From Lumnitzera littorea (taxonomy: Eukaryota; Streptophyta; Magnoliopsida; Myrtales; Combretaceae), in assembly GCA_024138015.1 (NCBI GenBank), contig JAMXBB010000006.1:77812627-77876626 (forward strand): a DNA stretch of 64,000 bases, read 5' to 3'. The notes beneath the pieces are model-generated. The model was given only the letters and a program-made list of their open reading frames with translations. It made no database searches and was not told the origin of the DNA. Below, one piece after another: positions 49,782-61,875 of the stretch. Made by a program: the position numbers and the translations under genes. The number at the start of each line of letters is the position of its first letter. Position 1 is the stretch's first letter.

Positions 49782-50322
49782 TGTTAATAGAGTCCTTTGG
49801 ACATGGGCCTTTTAGGCCTATGCTGACTTGACTGGGTTCATGGCCCAAGCCGTACCTCTCTAAGCTTAGCTTTTCCATCCTTATGGCCAACCTAGGTTAA
49901 AACCCATAACATAGCCAACTACAATAGTTGCCTATTATTAGAAGATTGTAGATAAGGTTGAATGACCAAATTGATAACTACTTCTTATGTTTGCAAACCA
50001 CTTCGTACATTGTGGCTCTACTACTTATTGCTTGTGGATGTGGCTTTTACCCACTAACTCCTCTCCAATCGCTAGCTCCACTTCTCTATAATTACAAGGT
50101 TATTACCCAACGGTAAATCATTTGATACTTCACATACTAGAGCTTACTTTTTACCTTTGAGTACTTATACTCTCCTTAAACATCAATCTAACTTAAGCAT
50201 TAGTGTAGTCATGTCGGACGGCCCCTTGACACCCTTCACTATTCTTTATCTTGCAGGCTCATATAGTTATGCAAAGCCTAATCTTATAATTAAATCTCTA
50301 TTGGCCAATATCTAAAACAACA
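49782..50322 (+). mobile_element. 3' LTR of the Tat element
   Basis: 541 bp, TGTTAATAGAGTCCTTTGG...AAAACAACA, followed by CCAGC (50323-50327), the right target-duplication copy matching CCAAC at 17031-17035 with one transition. It keeps the canonical TG start that the 5' LTR has lost (TA). Confidence 0.9.
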
Positions 50323-50327
50323 CCAGC

Positions 50328-50993
50328 CATGTGTAAGTTTAAGAATATTAAAACCAGAACTTATCATATATCCTTGTATACCTACCTAGAGCCTATTCAG
50401 TTATGTAGGATAAGCCTGTAAGTGGGTTCCAAATTCCAATGGTATTACTTGATTACCTTTATAAACAAAATGTTTTGCTCTTGGAAAAAAACAAAATAGT
50501 TCTCTTTATGTCTCTTTCTTTATTTTATGTTTTTTAAAATCAATAATTTTTAATTATGTTATTTAAGGGTAAGATAATGAATTAGGATTGGGACTAAATC
50601 CTTGTTTTTCAATGATAGGATAACTAAGTGAATAAAATGTAAAAGGATATATTCATTATAAAATCATGGAGAATACCTCCAATATCAAATTTGCCATGTA
50701 TTGGATTATATTACTACACCAAAAGGATTTGCATGACCAAAATAGATATCAACCTATCTCTCCTTCTCCCCATCTCTCTCACGTACCCACCTTCCTTATA
50801 TCACACAAATCCCAACTCCCACTCTCTTATCCTAATATACATCAAACTCTTTTCAATTCAATCTATTCTATGAACAGTTGAGCTTAAAGTTTTATTCCAA
50901 CTCATATACATTCTAAGAATATAGAATCACTATTTTAGGTAGCAACGATTATTTATTTTTTGTATGAGTAACGTAAATGTATATTTCAATAAG
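50328..50993. other. Flanking sequence between Tat element and solo LTR-B
   Basis: No gene recognised. The two overlapping frames at 50666-50881 are Ser/Pro/His-rich with no domain, and the C/T-rich stretch at 50755-50830 explains them. Confidence 0.4.
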
Positions 50994-50998
50994 ATTAT

Positions 50999-53900
50999 TA
51001 TTACGTCCTAACAATATCATTGTTGTGGTAAATCGTCATGTACCGTACAAAAATCTACAATCAACCCCCTTGTTGATCGTAGGACTTTCACGCGACACAC
51101 AAGGCTCCTTCCACAATATGTTACTACTAGGCCTATAAAAATGTAATATAAAACAATTTAACTAAAATTTACTCTTTGATATGAAATGATAAAGTAAACG
51201 TGTGGGTTCGTTGAATTTCACACTAAAAGAATATTACAACACAAATGCAGTTCTCATAAGAACCTACATTAGAAATTGTTATCTAGAATATGAACTGAAA
51301 AAGATAAATAAATATCTACAAAATGCTATTACAAATTTCCCTCTTCGCTCCTTGAACGCATTGTCTCGTCTTCTCATGAGACTCACATCAGGCATGCCTT
51401 AACCCGAATGGATGAAGAGGTGATCATGCATCAAAAGAATCTATTGGGGTGTAAGCTTATGCTTAGTGAGACAAATTCCCTCATCAATACTGCATAACAA
51501 TTTTATTTAATGTACAAACATATGAATGCATAAACAATTCGGATGCCAAACGATACATGCAGCAACCTAGGAACTGCATGTAACTCAGAATTACGCCCTT
51601 TGTAGTCGGGGTTGGAGGTGATTAACCGACGTGAACTACAAGTGGGTCTTAGGACTTAAAGTCAAAACAAAACCATATATATATATATATATATGGTTTT
51701 GTTTTGATTTAAGCACAATAGTATGATTATATATATAACATATACTACTTTAATATGAAAAGTACTCTTTCTTTTTACATCTTGTACTTTAAACCAAAAT
51801 GACCAAGTTTAGCGGTATGGTGGCCTCCGTAATCTACAGTTACACGTTTTAAGTAGAAGCCATAAGACATGGCCCTTTACCAATGGTTAGCATCCCCTAG
51901 CACCTAGTAAGCCCATTAGCTTGGGATAGAGACTTAATAATAATAGATGGCGTAGCTAATGGCTAATCCTATAGGAAGCCCTCCTCTTGTAAGTCCCTTC
52001 CTATTTTCTATGTGAGGTGACAGTCGGTATAGTATGATGTGATTTTGAGAAATGCATAATTAATTAAATTTCTTAATCAAATAAGTACTTAATTTGGTTT
52101 TCATGGGGATCATACAAATTCATTCCATACAACTATACATAGATATCATCACAACAATTCCCATTATTATCTAATTAATAAGTCATAATATCATACATAG
52201 GCATCTCCCATATCCCACAAGTATCCAAGTTCTTTATATAAGTTTAAGTGCATCTACTCTATAAGAAAAATCAAGTATGGAGTCATCAGGAATCCCTCAT
52301 TTAGCCATGCGGATCAATTGAAGTAATCTAAGGGTAAATCATCTCCAAAAGTCGAGTCCCTTAGATATCGCGAATATGATACTATAAGCATTTCAAATAG
52401 AACTTGGAAAACTAAGCTAAAACTGTTTAAGCTATACTTTTAACTAGATTTCGTATTTTTTTCGGTTTTACTTAAAAATTCAATCACGTATAACTTTCTC
52501 GTTTTAAATCCAATTTTTATAATCTTATAGTCATTCTTCATCATTTTCGAGTGTACTTTAATGTGGTGAGTTTATATTTTCAACATGAGGTGTGAAAATC
52601 TGTTTGTAGGTCAAAATAGTAGCAATCCTCATGATTTGGAGTACTTTTTGGGCTTTATTTGATTGTTGGGCTTTTTAATATCTTAGGAAATCTTTTGGGC
52701 TTAGGCTTAGGATTTAATTATGAGCTTAAAATACTCCTTAAGGTCAGATTTCTAACATTGATTTTCACTCCTAAGGCTAACAATAACTTCTTGAGCTTTT
52801 ATGTAGGCTTAAGTTGTCAAATGGGCTTATTTTTTATCTAAATTAAAGATAGTTACTTTGTTAGACTTAGGGAATGTTTTGCGAGCTTTTTAAGAGTCTT
52901 AAAACAACTTCCATTGTTGGGGTAAGTTGTTGGTCAGAAAATTAATGCGGGTCTAACTTGGAGTTTGAGGCTTGTTTTGGAAGTTTTAGACTCGGTTTTG
53001 AGTTTTAGGCTTTATACACTTATTATATTTGCCTTGATTGGTCTTTTCACTTTGTTTACTTGCTTTTATCATATTTTTAAGTGGCTTTTAACATGGTTCC
53101 AGATCTGACCGTGGTGAATCCCCGTTCTCTCTTGGTTTTTCAACTTATTTTATTATTTCCTTAAGTTTAAGGGTTAGATTATGAACCTATGCTACTTATA
53201 TTCCAATCTTAACTTAAGTTCTCTTCCATGAGATGATTATTGATCTTATACTCTACATGAAAATAATAGATCTCATACTTATCACAACTTCCATACCTTA
53301 GTTCATATCTTACAAAGTTAGTTTCCTCATAAAAGCTTTATGTAATGAATTCTCCTTTACTTAAGGCTAATTTTGAGTATAAGTGAAAATGACCTCCAAA
53401 TGACCCACATATCCTTCACGTCCAGCATGATGTCTCTTCATTCATATAAATATTTCATGATTTTCTCAACTTAAAAATTTTCAATTCTGAGTGTTAAATA
53501 AGCATCTCTACAAAGCGTCAACTTTACATGCTCATATTTCAACTTTCAAGTAAAGGTTTCATAAGTTTTCTTCTTAAGGTGGTCTTAGATATTTTATCAA
53601 CTTATGATCATGCTAATATCCTCATAAAAATATGGTCTCTAAACATGGCATACTAGGTTACTAACATAAAGAAACAACTTACTCGTCCTTAAAGCAAAAA
53701 CAAGGTGGTTGTGCACTAAATATCCACTTATGCTCCTTGTTTTACCTTCTCCTTCTTAAAACCTTTTTGGAATCTTAAGTATTGATCCTTTTAAGTGGGG
53801 TTTTGAGAGTATTATAAGGTTCTTAAAAGTGGTTTTGGAAGTTGACAAATGGAAGACACAAACAAGCTTTGTGCAGTGAGAAATGAAGCAAACAAGTGGC

Positions 53901-54736
53901 GACAATTGTTGAGATTTTATAAGGTTTGTGTTTCCTTTTTTGTGTTAAGTTTAAAGTAAGAGAAAAGGAAGTGAAAATGAAAGTGAAAATAAAAGTGATA
54001 GTGAGAGTATAGAGAGAAAGAGTGGTCGGTTAAGAATGAGGGTGAAGTGTACACAAATGCCAACATTTGGTAAGATTAGATGAGGTAAGTATTGAGGGAT
54101 GAATAGTAGTGTGTAAAACAAATTGATTGATTAATGAAAGACAAGGCATGGCCCCCCCTTTTCTAGCCGTACGGAATAGGCCATGTAGGCCTCTCTTTTG
54201 GTTTGGAGTTGTCTTGTCTTCTTAATTAAAGTTGAACACATAAAATATTGTGATATCTTATCTATATGTAGTATAAGTTGTAATGTGATAAGAAAAGTGT
54301 CTTATGACTAGTTTTTGATAAGTTATTAATTGATAAGTTATTTAAGGTGATTGGTGAGTTTTCTTATTCATGTACACAAGTTTTATGCATGAAGATAGGA
54401 AATTCTTTTAGAGTTTGTTTCTTAAATTGTTTTGTAAGTTATGACTTAATTCTTATAAAATTATGAAATTTTCTAGAGTTGAATAAAATTATTCAAACTA
54501 AATTATCAATAAGTCGATTAGGGTTATAAGTTCTTAATTGTTTTGGGGTTTAGGGTTTTAGGTGACTTAGGATCCATAGTTTCTCGTATTCGAGTTTTAT
54601 TGATAATAAACTTTTGAATTGGAAAACTAAATTTGTTTTTAAATGTAAATTTAAATTCTTAGTTTAGTTGATCCTTGAGAATATTCAAGAAGTATACTTA
54701 GTTGATTCAAAAACCTACGAAAAAGTAGGGTTTACA
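50999..54736 (+). mobile_element. Solo LTR-B copy 3
   Basis: 3738 bp, TATTACGTCCTAACAATATC...GTAGGGTTTACA, with an exact ATTAT duplication (50994-50998 and 54737-54741). Same arrangement as copy 2 but much more diverged, so older. Conserved block at about 52483-52555. It contains a 46-bp palindrome at 51662-51707. Confidence 0.9.
51662..51707. repeat. 46-bp perfect palindrome around an AT run
   Basis: TCAAAACAAAACC, then (AT)n, then GGTTTTGTTTTGA. The right arm continues into TTTAAGCACAATAGTA, which is the reverse complement of the sequence normally found left of the AT run in the other LTR-B copies (near 27895 and 43905). Confidence 0.85.
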
Positions 54737-54741
54737 ATTAT

Positions 54742-55770
54742 TAAAATAAAATTTATCTATATGAACCTCTTTTTATGTTACAGAAATAAAATGGATAACT
54801 ACACAAGAAATTAAGTATAAAAACCAAAGTATAAAAAAGTGACATATGCTTTTGCTAATGCAAATATAAGTTATCCAAAATAATGCAAAAAGGTTATGTA
54901 TATTTTTAGCTATACAAAATGGTAAAAAAAAAAAAAAAAGAAACATCAATGGCCCATTTGACTCATGCTATTAAGATCTCACTTACATGCCTCATTGATA
55001 AGAAACAAGTTTCCAATAATGTTGATTCATTACGTGGATGAATTAATAATTTTTAAATACCAATAAAATTCTACAATGTAGAAGTATAAATGGTACTTTT
55101 TTGAAAACTAGTCACCATCAATAAAATGTGTTCAAATATTATCAATACTTATCCATCATGAGCCCTTTTTCTATCAACTAGTTTGTATATTATTTATCAA
55201 GTTGTTTCAGTAAAAACAACCAACAAATTTTTTTTCACTGCTTATCTTACATAATCTTCATCGTATGTTGATACAATTAAAAATATTTATCACCTTTTCC
55301 ACTTGGGGCATAACGTTCATCACAATTGATGTAATTATCACGACGAATAAGTAGAAAACTTTAAAGTGGAAAAAAAAAAAAAACAATGAGATTCAATAAA
55401 GTTCGGTTATAGGCCAAAACAAAACTCAAAACTTAAAGCCGGTTACACTTTCATATTGAGAGCCATATGATTAGTTTTTTTCGAAATCGGCTAAATGAGA
55501 CTCCAACAATCGTTTTTAAAAAGAAACTAACCACATGTGAAACTGACATTTATTTGCACAAGTTGGGTAGGATAACTCCCTATGATGTCTCATGCCAACT
55601 TTTCCTGTTCTTGCGACTTGAAGGAACAACTTTCGTTGAATGTCGCTGACATTGGTTTTTAATCATTCACATGCAAATGCATAATGCTAACACAGTAAAT
55701 TTCTAACGGAAATTGCAAGGCGTGTAAGAATATTAAAATGCTTACATCAACTCTAAAGTTGATTTCAGAT
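54742..55770. other. Intergenic sequence
   Basis: AT-rich; no gene or repeat identified. The 60-codon frame at 55467-55649 has no recognisable domain and no sign of splicing or upstream signals. Confidence 0.4.
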
Positions 55771-56110
55771 TATTAGCTTTTTCCAAATGATTTCAGATTG
55801 CGGCCTTATGGATGTTGGGTATCGAGGTAAAAAATATATGTAGTCCAATCAAAGGTGGGATGAAGTTTGGATTAAAGAACGGCTAGATAGGGGTCTTGTG
55901 AATTTTCTTTGGTCGGAAAAGTTCCCTCGGATGCTAATAAGCAATTTACTTGCTCATGATCCTGATCACCCTTTGTTGGTTCAATTGAATGGTATTCCAT
56001 CTAAAGGGAAAAAATTTTCCGATTTGAGTAGAATTGGTTACATGTTGAGGGCTGTTCTGACGTGACAAATAGGCCTGGGGTTATTCAAATCATTCTCCTG
56101 GGCTTAATGA
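55771..56110 (+). pseudogene. LINE ORF2 endonuclease fragment
   Basis: Plus-strand remnant of the apurinic-like endonuclease (EEP) domain of a plant LINE: FFQMISDCGLMDVGYRGKK, then a stop in place of the Trp of the TWSN motif, SNQRWDEVWIKERLDRGLVN, FLWSEKFPRMLISNLLAHDP and DHPLLVQLNG. The family pattern CGLxDLGFxGxxFTWSN...ERLDR...W...FP...SDHxPL is clear; the terminal SDH reads PDH. Only about 110 codons remain; RT and RNase H are missing. It is unrelated in position and strand to the LINE remnant at 12725-13800. Confidence 0.85.
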
Positions 56111-56218
56111 AAAAATTAACCAATTGTTGCTTAGCGCTTATTTGTTGGAGTAAGCTAGTTGTGAGAAACAATGCTAAGGTCATTAGTGAGCTTCATGCTA
56201 AGGTCGTTGGAGTAAGCT

Positions 56219-56250
56219 AGTTATTTCTTCAATTAAATGAAGAAATAACT
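56219..56250. repeat. 32-bp inverted repeat at a repeat junction
   Basis: AGTTATTTCTTCA, ATTAAA, TGAAGAAATAACT: perfect 13-bp arms. Just upstream GTTGGAGTAAGCTAGTT and ATGCTAAGGTC each occur twice (56150-56222). It sits exactly where LINE-derived sequence meets the LTR-A fragment. Confidence 0.85.
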
Positions 56251-57510
56251 AAACGCAATTATTTACAAATATACGTGTATCACTTCCTGCAAAAGGAAAC
56301 CAATAGACATATATTATAAAGCATGAATAAAACATAATTATAAGATACAAAATTCTTTTAAAAAATTAAAATGTTATACACACACACAATATAATATTAG
56401 GATAATACTACAACATAACTGAGTTGAAGTGTTTAGTTATTTAAATATACGATTTCAATATCTCTACCTATCTCTATTACTTTAACTAACTTAATTGCTT
56501 TATCTAACCTAACCTAATATATACTACTAACTATCTTGTTATATGTAGAAATTGCAATTAAATTATAATATAACAATATATTGATATAAAACTTATGAAA
56601 AGCAAGAAAACTCGAACTCATATAATGTTATTAATTTAAATATTATTACTTATACGATTAAATTGAATACTATTACGTATATGATAAAATAATATTTCCT
56701 AAGCATCAGAATAAATAAGTTAAGCAATGTTAAGTAACATTGAAAAGTTTAATAAATCTTTATCACTAAAGAAGTATATTTGAACTTAATAAGAATCTAC
56801 TAAAAAAATGTAAAAATAAAAGGTAAAATGAAAAGGTTACAAGTGATATAATACTTAAGTAGAATAGGAATCATAAGATAGATAAGGAACTAGTTGGGTT
56901 GTACAGCATTATATCTAGATACTCATTAGGTTTCTCTTAATTCTAATTATCAAAAGATGTGGATTAGGAGGGCAAGCAACTTATGGACCGCTAAGATTTA
57001 TATCGACTACGGTTAAGTGAGTACTCTTGATGGTTTTGTGCTTGTAGTTAGTGTACATAAATTAAATATTAATAACTTAATGCATAAGGGTTCGGGTTAT
57101 GCATGTGCCTAATATTAATTGATTACTGTGCAAAATATTGTTAAATATGATAATTTGAGATTTAGTTATATGACTGATTGTTACATAATTTGAATGGTTT
57201 GTTGATATTGGTTGATCACTTAATAAATTGACTTAATCATATTCAACTTATCTTAAATCAAATGGAGCATGCATAAGCATGAACATTGTATATAATGTTC
57301 CGGCCGTTATCTCATGAATAAGAAAGGGCCTTGTAGGGATGAGATTTTCACATGATTTGATTAGTACAATGCATAGGTATTGGTACAGCAAGATCCTACC
57401 ATTGGCTCTCGGGCTTACTTAGCATTGAGGACGCTAATCGTGGGTGGTTGGAAGTCAAGTCTCTAGACTTATGAATTTGTGTACAACTGGATTTTGGAAA
57501 TAGAAATATG
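56251..57510 (-). mobile_element. LTR-A internal fragment, minus strand
   Basis: Corresponds to about 21310-22890 of the minus-strand LTR-A: the TGTAATTATTTACAAGTGTATACG-like start, CAAGTGAGTACTCTTGATGG, GCATAAGCATGAACATTG, TAATGTTCC and GGATTTTGGAAATAGAAATAT. Both LTR ends are missing. The left edge joins the LINE fragment and the right edge meets TGTCGAGCCTGG. Confidence 0.82.
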
Positions 57511-59838
57511 TCGAGCCTGGTTTTTTCCTCTTGGTTTTTATAAATAAGTCTTCTTTAAACCGATTGATATTAAATTCTACCCATTTGATATTGACCATTG
57601 ACTAGGGTTTAAAGAAAACTGGTTCTTTATTTTTAAAAATTGTTTAAAGTCATCACCTAACCAGAGTCGGGAAAAAGAGTTCAATTATAATCAATTGGGT
57701 GGATCGATTATAATTTAGCTAATGGTTTCAGTTATAGAAACTAAAGAAACGGGTCTAGAGGTTAAGATTTTTAAACTCTTACTGGTACCATTAACTTTCC
57801 AAATTTAATTTTAATCTTAAAAATCACCTTTCAAAAAGACTATTCTATAAAGTGAAACTCGATTATTGGTTAACAAATCAAATGAAGTAATTTAAACTAA
57901 AAAAAAAAATATTTTTTTGTTTTTCACTGTTGCCTTGTAAATACCTATGTTCTCACTATTTGGAATCAGATGTACGCAATTCTTTTTGTAAAACTTTAAT
58001 GGATTGATTGCTTTTAATCTAAAAAAGTGGCCAAGTTTACATTTTTAAACTGATTTGAGTTTACTTGAGAAAAATTTCTAAAAAAAAAGGTTCTAATTAA
58101 GGCTTTTGGAAATTCTAAAAAGCAAGGATCCTAATTTTGGAAAAGGATGATTTATGTTTTGTTTATTTGGAAAATTTAATTTTCGAAGTGACAAAACCCT
58201 ATTTATAATTTGATATGTTTAATCTATTTTCTATTTTCATTTTTATTTTATTATTCATCATTATTTGTCCTTTTATTTATTCTTATTTAAGCCTTAACTA
58301 AAAATGGGCAACTAAATAAATAAATAAAACAAAGCTATTTTACTTTTTTTTTTGTTCCTTTTTCTTACTTTTTATTTTTCTTTTTCTTCTTTTTTTCTCC
58401 TCTTTTTTTTTTTTTTGTTTACATTTACATTCATGACGAAATAAATAACTAAAAAAAGTTTCATATTATTGGACTTTCTTATTTTGATTTTCAATGGGGC
58501 TTTTATTTCTTTTTAGGCCTTAATTTTATGTATGGGCTTGGTTTATTAAGGTTTATATTTATTCTTAGCCCATTTTCAATATTTTACTCTAAATGTCTTA
58601 AAGATGAGCTTTAAGTGCATCAAGTTGGTTTTCAACATAGGCTTAGCTATTGTTTTAATGGGCCTAAGGAAGTCTTATTTGTCTTTTTAACTTATTTTGG
58701 CTATTGGTCTTATTGTATTTTTGGGTATCTTTCATGGGTTTTGGCTTGATTTGGGGTTTTTAGCCCCTTTAAGCTTCCTAAGGCCTAATGTCCTTATTCT
58801 ACTTGTTGGTTTAGGCCTAAAACTTAAACTTATTATATTTTATTTGGATTTGTCCCATTACACATGGTTTGATCGAGTAGGATAATGGGTTGCCTAGTTC
58901 CTTTTTCAAGTCTATTTTGGGATTTCTATCTTATTTGTTAATCTTAAGTTTTATATTAGTAATTGTCCTGACTCAACATGTTTTAATCCTTCGTTATCTT
59001 CCCTAAATTATCATTTTATCTAAAGAATAACATATGATCAACTTGTCCTATCCTTGCCATGGCTTATAAGATGGGGTTCTTAGGTGATTTTTCTCGTTTT
59101 ACTTAGAATAACTACACCCACTTGCTAAATGATCACCTAGATATATTTTTAGAGTAATATTCCAAGAGATATGTTGACATAACTTTAGAAATTGCTACCT
59201 ATAGGTGCATTTAGCAATAAGCAAGGATGTAGTAAGGCTTTTCTCTGCATTTACTCCATATTTACAAGCATATTCCTACAAGTCTCAAGTGTACAAAAGG
59301 TACCTTAATAGTATACATGTCATAGCTTCTAATCCTACATATTACAAATGTTCACACAAGGGTCTCACAAGAAAACTCTTGTACATGCATGAGACTTCCT
59401 ATACTAAAGTTTAATACAAAAGTCATACAAGGAAACTACGCACACATAAGGGAATGAAAAGAAAAGGAGGATGATAAAGTTTTTACTACAAGGTGATAAT
59501 TCTTGCTTGTATCTCCTTCTCTTTAGCTTTAGTGTTAAGACTCCTAGCCTTTCCCTTAGGTTGGTGCTCCTAATGCTTGAAAAAAAATGGTTGCATTGGA
59601 GTGGAAAAAGGAGCTGGGAAATGGAGGTCCAATGATTGTTAATGGGTGGCAACTTGGGCAGGAAAATTAAAGAGAAAGAGTAGAGAGGGGTAGTAGCAAA
59701 AGTAGTGGATTGTAGTTGGTTTTGGAAGGTTCTTTGAGATAAGTACTTGTGTAACAAAATGAGTGGAAAAAAAAGGGATGTGATGTGAGCTTATGTAAGC
59801 ATGAAAGGGGACTTTTCTTAGGGTTTTAAGTGACCTTT
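57511..59838. mobile_element. Unassigned LTR-like sequence
   Basis: Begins TGTCGAGCCTGGTTTTTTCC directly after the broken LTR-A. It has long T-rich and CT-rich tracts (58340-58420) and repeated GGGCTT/GGCCTAA motifs at 58490-58820, a look shared with LTR-B. No 3' end, partner LTR or target duplication was identified. The frames at 58697-58885, 59205-59414 and 59404-59851 show no domains. Confidence 0.35.
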
Positions 59839-60193
59839 TGTAACAATCCAACTGGAACTCCTCCCACCAAGGTATTGTCCTCTTTGTTATGGAACGTTGA
59901 ATGGTTTTGTCCCTTAGTGCAATAGCTTCCTAAGAGATCACCCATCTTGGGGTTGACTCAACTCGAGCACACTTAATACCCCTTACATGTTAGATGACTA
60001 AACTCTAAATTATCGAGACACCTTTTAGTGTAGCAGCTTAGAACATGTTGAAACTCCAAAGTGTGCTTAAGCCAAGTTAATACTAAGATGAGTGACCTCC
60101 TAGGAAATTGCTACACTAGGGGACAAAATCATACAGCGTTCTATGCCAAAGTGGACAATACCTCGATAGAGGAGTTCTAGCCAAATCATGACA
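59839..60193 (+). mobile_element. 5' LTR of a chromovirus-like Gypsy element
   Basis: 355 bp, TGTAACAATCCAACTGG...CCAAATCATGACA, short as usual for chromoviruses. It is followed after two bases by a tRNA-Met type primer site and then by gag, so it is a 5' LTR. CCAAAGTGGACAATACC near its end is a sequence often seen in plant LTRs of this kind. Confidence 0.82.
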
Positions 60194-60195
60194 AG

Positions 60196-60209
60196 TGGTA
60201 TCAAAACAC
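60196..60209 (+). promoter_or_regulatory. Primer-binding site, tRNA-Met type
   Basis: TGGTATCAAAACAC, close to the canonical TGGTATCAGAGC complementary to the 3' end of initiator tRNA-Met. Confidence 0.75.
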
Positions 60210-60658
60210 TCTATTAATTGAAAGGGTAAGTCTTTGCTTGGTAGTGGTCCTAAACCTATGTAACGAAACTAATGAGGACGTTAGTTCTGTAAGGGGGGTA
60301 GATTATCATCTTGGTATTAGAGTAGAGGTTCGTTTGGGTAAGTTGCATTTGCACTTTCTTGTGACTAGTGTTTATTGTAGTAATATGTTTTACCTATGTA
60401 AAGGTTAGCTGTAAGTGATTGGGTAAGTATGAAGGAGTAGTAGTTTGCTATTGTTGTATACTTTGGTTTGCCTTATTTTAAACATACGAAAATAAAGCAA
60501 GTTTTGGCTAGGTTTGTTGCTCTTCGAAAGTAGTCGTTGTGTTGATAGTTAGCTTCAACTTTCGTGTGGAGAATAATGTAAATGAGTTGCTTGAGTTAAG
60601 TAAGTCATTCATATTGTTTTGTAGATTCTAAGTTTGTTTACTAAGCTTTGTCGAGAAG

Positions 60659-61875
60659 ATGACGGATCCTAGTATTAATGCCAGTATTAGAGATGATTAT
60701 ATTGGTGTTGTCCACTATGGACGTCAACCCTAGGGCACCCCTAGAAGTATAGATGAATGAATTAATGAAATGGTTAACCTTATAGCCGACCTTACCAGAG
60801 TTGTACATGTTTTGGCCTTTCGACCTATCGAAGCCATGAAGAATGCTCCCCAAGCTACTCAACTTATGAAAGGATAAAACTCGGCTCAATAAACTCTAGG
60901 GACAAGAGTAGGAGGACAAGTATGAAGGAGGATTGACTTAGGTGACTTGGATGAGGAAGAAGGTGAAGAGTACAATGAAGAAGAGAAGCAAGCTAGAGCA
61001 CCCTGACTTGTTGACCATGTGAAGCTCCAGATTCTGGGCTTTAATGGTTCTAGGGATTCAAACGATTGTCTGTATTAAGAGGAAGAGGTTGAATATGTCT
61101 TTGACTATTATCAGTATGAGAACCATAAGAAGGTGAAGGTTGCTGCTGTAGAATTTTTAAGGTATGCTACATTATGGTAAAAGAACTTCCATATTATGAA
61201 GAGGTAGGTAGGATACAGAGAAGTCATCACCTATCTTAAGATGAAAAGAATTCTCCAAAATAGATTTGTGCCAGATACCTACCTATAGGATACATTTGCT
61301 AAACTTCAAGAGTTAGGGCAAGGAAGCTAAACTACTAATGAGCATATTCAGGAATTCCAAATGCTTATGATCCGATGCGAAGTGGATGAACCACCAGCCC
61401 AAATAGTATCTAGATTCCTTATTGGATTAAGAAGTGACATTTGAGATATCGTGGAACTTCAACACTTCACTATGTTGGATGGGGATATAAGAATAGCCTG
61501 GTGAGTAAAAAGATAGAGGAGACATTGGCTGAGCTGACCTCCAATGAGCCCACTTAGCCAGTCGAGCCGATTAGCTGAGGGAAGTTACCAAGCTCAACAA
61601 AGTGTTGAGCTTAACTGAAGAACTGATGTTAGAGTTGAATAGAAGAGCCAACCAGTTGATAGAAATGTGCAACCGAAGACTTATGAGAATGAACAAGGAT
61701 CTGGGAAGAAGACAAGCTAAATCTATTGCTTTAAATGCCAAGGGTTTGGTCAAGTGGTTACTTAGTGTCCAAACAGAAGAACCATAATTATTAAGGGAGA
61801 TATCCTAAAGATTGAAGTAGATAGCACAGATGAAGAGCTAGAAGAGGAAAAAGATGTAGAGGAAGAGATTGAAGT
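60659..61875 (+). pseudogene. Chromovirus-like gag, broken
   Basis: Starts at ATG 60659: MTDPSINASIRDDYIGVVHY; then LVDHVKLQILGFNGSRDSND, EEEVEYVFDYYQYENHKKVK, VAAVEFLRYATLW, EVITYLKMKRILQNRFVPDT, TNEHIQEFQMLMIRCEVDEP and IVSRFLIGLRSDI, which follow the Gypsy gag domain of chromoviruses. A zinc knuckle CFKCQGFGQVVT-stop-CPNRR lies at 61728-61768, with Gln in place of His. Acidic sequence follows (DSTDEELEEEKDVEEEIE). Stops are frequent. Sequence ends at 61875 where a minus-strand LTR-A is inserted; protease, RT and integrase would lie beyond the window. Confidence 0.86.

Larger units (their letters stand above)
17036..50322 (+). mobile_element. Tat-type Ty3/Gypsy retrotransposon opened by nested insertions
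   Basis: The element is bounded by two LTRs of 543 and 541 bp and by CCAAC/CCAGC target duplications. The order is LTR, PBS, gag, protease, RT, RNase H, integrase, 3' tandem repeat, antisense ORF, purine tract, LTR, which is the Tat layout within Ty3/Gypsy. Five direct insertions (17666-23563, 24609-31951, 33746-34957, 38352-41833, 43242-47012), each with 5-bp duplications, account for 21.7 kb. Removing them and one copy of each duplication leaves about 11.56 kb. All reading frames carry stops, so the element is dead. Confidence 0.88.

Noticed and set aside
50666..50881. Two overlapping frames of 71 and 60 codons
   Set aside because: Low-complexity C/T-rich stretch with no domain and no related copy in the window.
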